DNA from: Rivibacter sp049446155
GTDB lineage: Bacteria; Pseudomonadota; Gammaproteobacteria; Burkholderiales; Burkholderiaceae_C
Direction of reading: 5' to 3'
Assembly (NCBI RefSeq): GCF_049446155.1
Contig: NZ_JBMSEE010000006.1
Coordinates: 124,001 to 188,000, forward strand
DNA length: 64,000 bases
The notes under the pieces are model-generated. The model did not search any database. It was given only the letters and a program-made list of their open reading frames with translations, and was not told where the DNA came from. Positions within the stretch are counted from its first letter, which is position 1. Each line of letters begins with the position of its first letter. The position numbers and the translations under genes are program-made. Positions 59,832-64,000 of the stretch are shown here, piece after piece.

Positions 59832-60509
59832 ATGGATTCACTGCACGACACTGCGCGGATGACCTCGACACGACCCACCGACGCCCAACTCGCCGCCCTG
59901 CGGGATCTCGGCTCCGCCACCGTCTACGAGGCGCAAGGCGCGTTCGGCGCCCTCGACCACGGCATCAAGCCGCTCGACCCGCGCTCACGCGTGGCCGCAC
60001 CGGCGCTGACCGTGGACATGCGTCCCGGCGACAACCTGATGCTGCACTACGCCTTGCTGAAGGCACGGCCCGGCGATGTGCTGGTCGTCGACGTGAAGGC
60101 CTTCGTCGAAGCAGGCCCCTGGGGTGACGTACTCACCGCGATGGCGCAGAGGATCGGCATCGCTGGCCTGGTGATCAACGGCGCCGTGCGCGACGCGCAG
60201 GCCATCGTGGACGCCGGCTTTCCGGTGTGGTGTCGTGGCCTGTCGATCAAGGGCACTGCGAAGAACCAGCCCGGTCGCATCAACGTGCCGATCAGCATCG
60301 GTGAGGTCGGGATCCATGCCGGCGACATCGTCGTGGGGGACCGTGACGGCGTCGCGGTCGTTCCGGCCGATCGCGTCGATGCCGTGCTCGCCGCTGCGCT
60401 CGAGCGGGAAGACAAGGAAGCCCGCATGCGTGAGGCCATTGCCCAGGGCGCAACGACGGCCGACCTGCTGGGCCTGATGCCGACGCTGCGCCGCCTCGGC
60501 CTCGATTGA
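59832..60509 (+). CDS. RraA-fold aldolase (HMG/CHA aldolase-like)
   Basis: A 225-residue protein of the RraA/class II pyruvate aldolase fold. The active-site segment GDVLVVDVKAFVEAGPWGDVL and the Arg-Asp pair in INGAVRDAQAI mark the enzyme branch (4-hydroxy-4-methyl-2-oxoglutarate/4-carboxy-4-hydroxy-2-oxoadipate aldolase) that gives pyruvate plus oxaloacetate or pyruvate. It is not expected to be the RNase E inhibitor. The start may be 59832 or 59859. A Bug-type receptor gene follows by 33 bp, and a PDC-lactonase-like enzyme lies further on. Confidence 0.87.
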   Translation: MDSLHDTARMTSTRPTDAQLAALRDLGSATVYEAQGAFGALDHGIKPLDPRSRVAAPALTVDMRPGDNLMLHYALLKARPGDVLVVDVKAFVEAGPWGDVLTAMAQRIGIAGLVINGAVRDAQAIVDAGFPVWCRGLSIKGTAKNQPGRINVPISIGEVGIHAGDIVVGDRDGVAVVPADRVDAVLAAALEREDKEARMREAIAQGATTADLLGLMPTLRRLGLD

Positions 60510-60542
60510 CTTATTGAACCTGACAACCCAACGGAGACTTCC

Positions 60543-61511
60543 ATGGCTGACCTGAACCGCCGCTGCGCGGCGATCCTTCTCGCCGCTGCCGCCTTCGCGC
60601 CCGTCGCGCACGCGCAGGGCTACCCCGAAAAGTCGATCCGCCTCGTGGTGCCCTGGCCGGCCGGCGGGGGCGCCGATGCGGTCGGACGCGCCGTGGCGCA
60701 GGCCCTGACGACCGAACTCGGCCATACCGTCTACGTAGAGAACGTCGCCGGTGCCGGCGGCAACATCGGCACCCAGCAGTTCATCCGCTCGGCACCCGAC
60801 GGCTACACGTTGCTGCTGGCCACGAGTTCCACCAACGTGGCGAATCCCTACCTGTACAAGAAGACGGGCTTCGATCCGGTCAAGGACTTCACGCCGGTGG
60901 CGTCGGTGGCGCTGATTCCCAGCGTTCTGGTGGTTCCGGCGGCGTCGAAGTTCAAGTCGCCGCTGGAGATCATCGCGGCGGCCAAGGCGGCCCCGGGCAA
61001 GCTCTCGTATGGCTCGGGTGGCGTCGGGGCGTCCGCGCACCTGGCCGGCGAACTGTTCAAGTCGGTCGCCAAGGTGGACATCACGCACGTGCCGTACAAG
61101 GGTAGCGGCCCGGCCCTGACGGACGTGATGGGCGGTCAGCTGGACCTCATGTTCGACACCGGCGCGTTCTCCCACATCAAGGGCGGCAAGATCCGCGCGC
61201 TGGCCGTCGCCGCCGACAAGCGCCAACCCTTGATCCCGGACGTGCCGACCTTCGAGGAGCTGGGCATCAAGGGCATGGTCATGAACGCGTGGTACGGCGT
61301 CGCCGCTCCGGCGGGCACGCCGGCACCGGTCGTCACGAAGGTGAACCAGGCAGTCAACAAGGCACTCAAGTCGGGTGACCTCGCCAAGCGCCTCGCCGAC
61401 ATCGGCGCCGAAGTGCGCAGCGGCAGTGCGGAGGACTTCTCGAAGTTCTGGCGCAGCGAACTCGTGCGCTACGAGGGCCTGGTGAAGCTCACCGGTGCCA
61501 CCCTCGACTGA
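60543..61511 (+). CDS. Bug/TctC-family solute-binding protein 1
   Basis: A 322-residue periplasmic receptor. Signal peptide about 1-24, ending VAHAQ. Family sequence: YPEKSIRLVVPWPAGGGADAVGR, GAGGNIGTQQFI, THVPYKGSGPALTDVMGGQLDLMFD and LIPDVPTFEEL. Such proteins bind carboxylic or aromatic acids and are greatly amplified in Burkholderiales. No TctA/TctB permease genes are in the window, so it may share a distant permease or act as a sensor. Confidence 0.93.
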   Translation: MADLNRRCAAILLAAAAFAPVAHAQGYPEKSIRLVVPWPAGGGADAVGRAVAQALTTELGHTVYVENVAGAGGNIGTQQFIRSAPDGYTLLLATSSTNVANPYLYKKTGFDPVKDFTPVASVALIPSVLVVPAASKFKSPLEIIAAAKAAPGKLSYGSGGVGASAHLAGELFKSVAKVDITHVPYKGSGPALTDVMGGQLDLMFDTGAFSHIKGGKIRALAVAADKRQPLIPDVPTFEELGIKGMVMNAWYGVAAPAGTPAPVVTKVNQAVNKALKSGDLAKRLADIGAEVRSGSAEDFSKFWRSELVRYEGLVKLTGATLD

Positions 61512-61548
61512 CCACCCGAGCGGCGTCTTCTCGATCGTCCGGTGACCC

Positions 61549-61935
61549 ATGCCGCACGTCCGGATCGACTACTCGTCGAACCTGGATCGCATCGTGCAGG
61601 CCGAGCGCTTGGTCGGGCTCGTGCACGAGGCGGTTCTCGCCACGGGCCATTTCCCGCGCTGGGGCGTGCGGACCTTTTCTCGGTCCGTCGAACAGTTTCG
61701 CGTCGCCGACGAAGTCGAGGATGCGGCGTTCGTCCAGGTCGTCGTGCGCATCTCACCGGGACGCGATCTGGCCACCAAACAGGCCATCGGGCGAGCCGTG
61801 TTCGACACGCTCTGCGCGCCGCTCCAGCCCCTGTTCGCGCAGCGCCGGCTGGGCTGTCAGGTCGAGGTCCGGGAGTTCGATCCGGCGCTGAGCCACAGCC
61901 GCTTCGAACTCGGCACGCGCTCGGCCGCACCGTGA
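61549..61935 (+). CDS. 5-carboxymethyl-2-hydroxymuconate isomerase-like protein
   Basis: A 128-residue protein beginning MPHVRIDYSSNL, with Pro2 as the probable catalytic base, typical of the CHMI/tautomerase superfamily. It ends with VEVREFDPALSHSRFELG. In homoprotocatechuate degradation CHMI isomerises the ring-cleavage product. In this setting (PDC lactonase and CHA aldolase) it might act as a 4-oxalomesaconate tautomerase instead (inference). It lies between two Bug receptor genes. Confidence 0.8.
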   Translation: MPHVRIDYSSNLDRIVQAERLVGLVHEAVLATGHFPRWGVRTFSRSVEQFRVADEVEDAAFVQVVVRISPGRDLATKQAIGRAVFDTLCAPLQPLFAQRRLGCQVEVREFDPALSHSRFELGTRSAAP

Positions 61936-61979
61936 CTCGCGCCATCGGCCTAATCCAACAACCAAGAAGGAGACAAGAG

Positions 61980-62930
61980 ATGAAGCGTTCACGTCGCGCT
62001 GCCTTGCTGGCGTTGTGCTGGGGCATCGCGGCCTCGGCCGCGTCGGCCCAGGAGTTCAAGCAGCCGATCCGCTTCGTGGTGCCCTTCGGCGCCGGCGGTG
62101 CGACCGACGTACTGGCCCGCCTGGTGGCCACGCGCATCGGCAAGGACCTCGGCCAGACCGTCATCATCGAGAACAAGCCCGGTGCGGGCGGGCAGATCGG
62201 TGCCCAGGCCGTCAAGGGCGCACCCGCCGACGGCAGCGTCTTCCTCGTCACGACCGAACACCCGCTCGTCGTGCTGCCGCACATCACGCCGAACGTCGGC
62301 TACTCGCCCGAGAAGGACTTCGGGATCATGGGCAAGATCGCCAACCTGCAGTGGGCGCTGTCCACGCCGGCGAGCACTGGCGTGAAGACCATGCCGCAGT
62401 TCATCGATTACGTCCGGCGCGATGCGACACGCGGCAACTTCGGCATCCCGCTGACGGGCGGCATCCCGACCATGATCGGCTCGGTGATCGCGAAGAAGGG
62501 CGGCGTCGAGATGACGCCGATTCCCTACGCCGGCGGGGCCCCGATGGTGACCCACTTGCTGGGCGGCCAGCTGTCGACCGGCGTCACGGGCACCCCCGAG
62601 GCCGCGGCCATGCAGAAGACCGGCAAGGTCGTCGTGCTTGCGCTGGCTGGCAGCCGGCGGTCGGCCTACCTGCCGGACGTTCCGACGTTCAACGAGCTCG
62701 GCTATCCCGATCTCGACGTCGACAGCTGGATCGCCGTGTTCGCCCCCAAGGGCCTGCCCTCGGCGATGGCCGAGAAGTTCAACGCGGCGCTGCGCGCGGC
62801 GCTGGCCGAACCGGAGGTGCGAACCAAGCTGGCCGACCTGTCGCTGGAGGCCACGCCGACGACGCTGAGCGAGGCCTCGAAGGAGTACGCATCGGCCCTC
62901 GCATTCTGGGCACGGGCCTACAAGCCGTAG
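61980..62930 (+). CDS. Bug/TctC-family solute-binding protein 2
   Basis: A 316-residue periplasmic receptor. Signal peptide about 1-23, ending ASAQ. Family sequence: FKQPIRFVVPFGAGGATDVLARL, GAGGQIGAQAVKGA, PYAGGAPMVTHLLGGQ and YLPDVPTFNELGYPDLDV. AGAAGGAGA precedes the ATG. It is only distantly like the other Bug protein in this unit, so the two probably bind different acids. The lactonase-like gene starts three bases after its stop. Confidence 0.93.
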   Translation: MKRSRRAALLALCWGIAASAASAQEFKQPIRFVVPFGAGGATDVLARLVATRIGKDLGQTVIIENKPGAGGQIGAQAVKGAPADGSVFLVTTEHPLVVLPHITPNVGYSPEKDFGIMGKIANLQWALSTPASTGVKTMPQFIDYVRRDATRGNFGIPLTGGIPTMIGSVIAKKGGVEMTPIPYAGGAPMVTHLLGGQLSTGVTGTPEAAAMQKTGKVVVLALAGSRRSAYLPDVPTFNELGYPDLDVDSWIAVFAPKGLPSAMAEKFNAALRAALAEPEVRTKLADLSLEATPTTLSEASKEYASALAFWARAYKP

Positions 62931-62932
62931 CG

Positions 62933-63826
62933 ATGGGAACCACAGTGCCGGCCGCCGACCCGGGCGACGCGGATCATTCGGCGGGTTCGGGCCCGCCGTC
63001 GATCGCGGTGCCGCGCGGCGCGTGCGACTGCCACATGCACGTCTTCGACGATGCGTTCCCGCCAGCGCGGACTGCCGTGTTGACCCACGCACCGGCGCGT
63101 CTGGCGGCCTATCGTCGGCTGCAGGCCCGCCTGGGCTTGCAGCGGCACGTGATCGTCCAGCCCTCCGTGTACGGTCTGGACAACCGCCTGCTGCTGCAGT
63201 CGCTCGCAGCGGCCGGAACCAGCGCGCGCGGTGTCGCGGTCATCGACGACCGAGTGACCGACGATCAGTTGCAGGCCCTCTCGGCCCAGCGCGTCGTAGG
63301 TGTGCGGTTCAACCTGGTCCAGCGCGGCGTGACGCAGATCGGGATGCTGTCGGCGGTGGCCTCGAGGATCCAGTCGTTCGACTGGCACGTGCAGCTGCAC
63401 CTTCCTCCCGACGAACTGCTGGCGCACGAAGACCTGATCGCGGCGCTGCCCGTGCCGGTCGTGCTCGACCACTGGGGCCGGGTGGCGAGCCAGCCGTCGA
63501 AAGAGGTGATGGTGGCCGCCAGCATCCAGCGACTGCTGGCGCGAGGCAACACCTGGGTCAAGCTGTCCGGTGCCTACCTGGCCTCGCACAGCCGACCGCC
63601 ATATGCCGACCTCGCGGTCCACGCCCAGGCCTGGGCTACCGCGCGGCCGGATCGGCTGCTGTGGGGGACCGATTGGCCGCACGCGACCGAAGCAGAGAAG
63701 CCCGACGACGCCGAACTGATGGATCTGCTGGCGCAGTGGCTGCCGGATCCCGGTGTCCGGAACGCGGTGCTGGTGACGAACCCCGAACGACTCTATGGAT
63801 TCGAACACCGCGCACCCGGTGGCTGA
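62933..63826 (+). CDS. 2-pyrone-4,6-dicarboxylate lactonase-like amidohydrolase
   Basis: A 297-residue amidohydrolase of the LigI/COG3618 type. CDCHMHVFD (about 32-40) holds the HxH pair. HWGR follows in the middle, and LLWGTDWPHAT near residue 244 carries the catalytic Asp. LigI opens the pyrone formed in meta-cleavage of protocatechuate or gallate. With the RraA-type aldolase it would make the lower pathway to pyruvate and oxaloacetate. The hydratase needed between them is not in the window. The next gene starts inside its 3' end. Confidence 0.87.
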   Translation: MGTTVPAADPGDADHSAGSGPPSIAVPRGACDCHMHVFDDAFPPARTAVLTHAPARLAAYRRLQARLGLQRHVIVQPSVYGLDNRLLLQSLAAAGTSARGVAVIDDRVTDDQLQALSAQRVVGVRFNLVQRGVTQIGMLSAVASRIQSFDWHVQLHLPPDELLAHEDLIAALPVPVVLDHWGRVASQPSKEVMVAASIQRLLARGNTWVKLSGAYLASHSRPPYADLAVHAQAWATARPDRLLWGTDWPHATEAEKPDDAELMDLLAQWLPDPGVRNAVLVTNPERLYGFEHRAPGG

Positions 63827-64000
63827 CGCCCCGAAGACCCACTCGGCCGCGCGTGCGCGCGCGCCGCAGCCGCCGCGCGCGCTGCGCAAGGTCTTGTGCC
63901 TCGACGACTTCGAACGGGCCGCCGCCGCCCATTTGCCGCGTCCCCTGTTCGGCTACATCGCGGGCGCCGCCGAGACCAACCTCTCGCTGCGCGGCAATCG
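63795..64000 (+). CDS. FMN-dependent alpha-hydroxy-acid dehydrogenase, start only
   Basis: Runs off the right edge after 68 residues. After an Arg/Ala/Pro-rich N-terminal tail of about 33 residues it reads VLCLDDFERAAAAHLPRPLFGYIAGAAETNLSLRGN. This is the start of the LldD/glycolate oxidase family (DDFExxAxxxLPxxxFxYxxGGAExE). ATG 63795 overlaps the previous gene by 32 bases. In this unit it might oxidise a hydroxy-acid intermediate. The catalytic His and Arg are outside the window. Confidence 0.8.
   Translation, partial: MDSNTAHPVADAPKTHSAARARAPQPPRALRKVLCLDDFERAAAAHLPRPLFGYIAGAAETNLSLRGN

Noticed and set aside
59832..60509. RNase E inhibitor RraA
   Set aside because: The Arg-Asp pair and the GDV...EAGPWGD segment of the aldolase branch are present, and the context is catabolic.

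Overview
The window is very GC-rich DNA with dense, often overlapping genes. The gene content points to a betaproteobacterium of the order Burkholderiales: Bug/TctC-type solute-binding proteins, two TRAP importers, homogentisate and other aromatic catabolic genes beside IclR and LysR regulators, and two sequences that resemble dispersed repeats of that order. The species cannot be named from this sequence.

Layout. (1) 1-8050: a signalling block with a membrane histidine kinase (cut by the left edge), a hybrid kinase with two receiver domains and an Hpt domain, a REC-PAS-GGDEF-EAL protein and a diguanylate cyclase. It looks like a local phosphorelay feeding c-di-GMP turnover. (2) 8051-11567: a tRNA-Ser with a duplicated 5' half next to it, apaH, a CNNM/CorC-type membrane protein and a SapC-family protein. 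(3) 11568-21131: an IclR-controlled homogentisate cluster (MBL-fold protein, flavin monooxygenase with a coupled 75-residue DUF2783 partner, hmgA, fahA, TRAP dctPQM). It probably takes up a hydroxylated phenylacetate and degrades it to fumarate and acetoacetate. (4) 21221-35172: mostly housekeeping and stress genes (two hydrolases, Hsp20, CBS proteins, a DnaQ-like exonuclease, quinone reductase, MFS exporter with LysR, a truncated DUF6448 gene, hemerythrin-like, DinB, cNMP-binding, phosphoesterase, chemoreceptor). (5) 35253-43319: a second catabolic unit, with a seven-gene minus-strand operon (FAH-family hydrolase, PhyH-type oxygenase, TRAP dctPQM, MhpA-like monooxygenase, thioesterase) divergent from a VOC dioxygenase-like gene and its IclR regulator. 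A 19-bp AT-rich palindrome sits between the two. (6) 43456-52193: an efflux operon (two small proteins, membrane-fusion protein, RND pump, TolC-like channel, a Coq4-like protein, a DUF4136 lipoprotein) ending in a broken HtrA-type protease gene. (7) 52356-53336: a decayed GFA-family gene and a zinc-ribbon-like protein coupled to the next unit. (8) 53333-57824: a polar amino-acid-type ABC importer with a class V aminotransferase, divergent from a LysR gene. (9) 58863-64000: a LysR gene and a third catabolic unit (RraA-type aldolase, two Bug binding proteins, a small isomerase, a PDC-lactonase-like amidohydrolase, and the start of an FMN hydroxy-acid dehydrogenase). It fits the lower part of an aromatic meta-cleavage pathway.

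Taken together, the right two thirds hold four separate uptake-plus-catabolism modules, each with its own transporter class and a regulator beside it. The least described units are the TRAP/PhyH/FAH/VOC operon, the ABC-aminotransferase-zinc-ribbon operon, and the RND operon carrying a Coq4-like gene. Three genes look broken or shortened: the HtrA-like protease, the GFA-family enzyme and the DUF6448 protein. All functional calls come from reading motifs and gene order; no database search was run.
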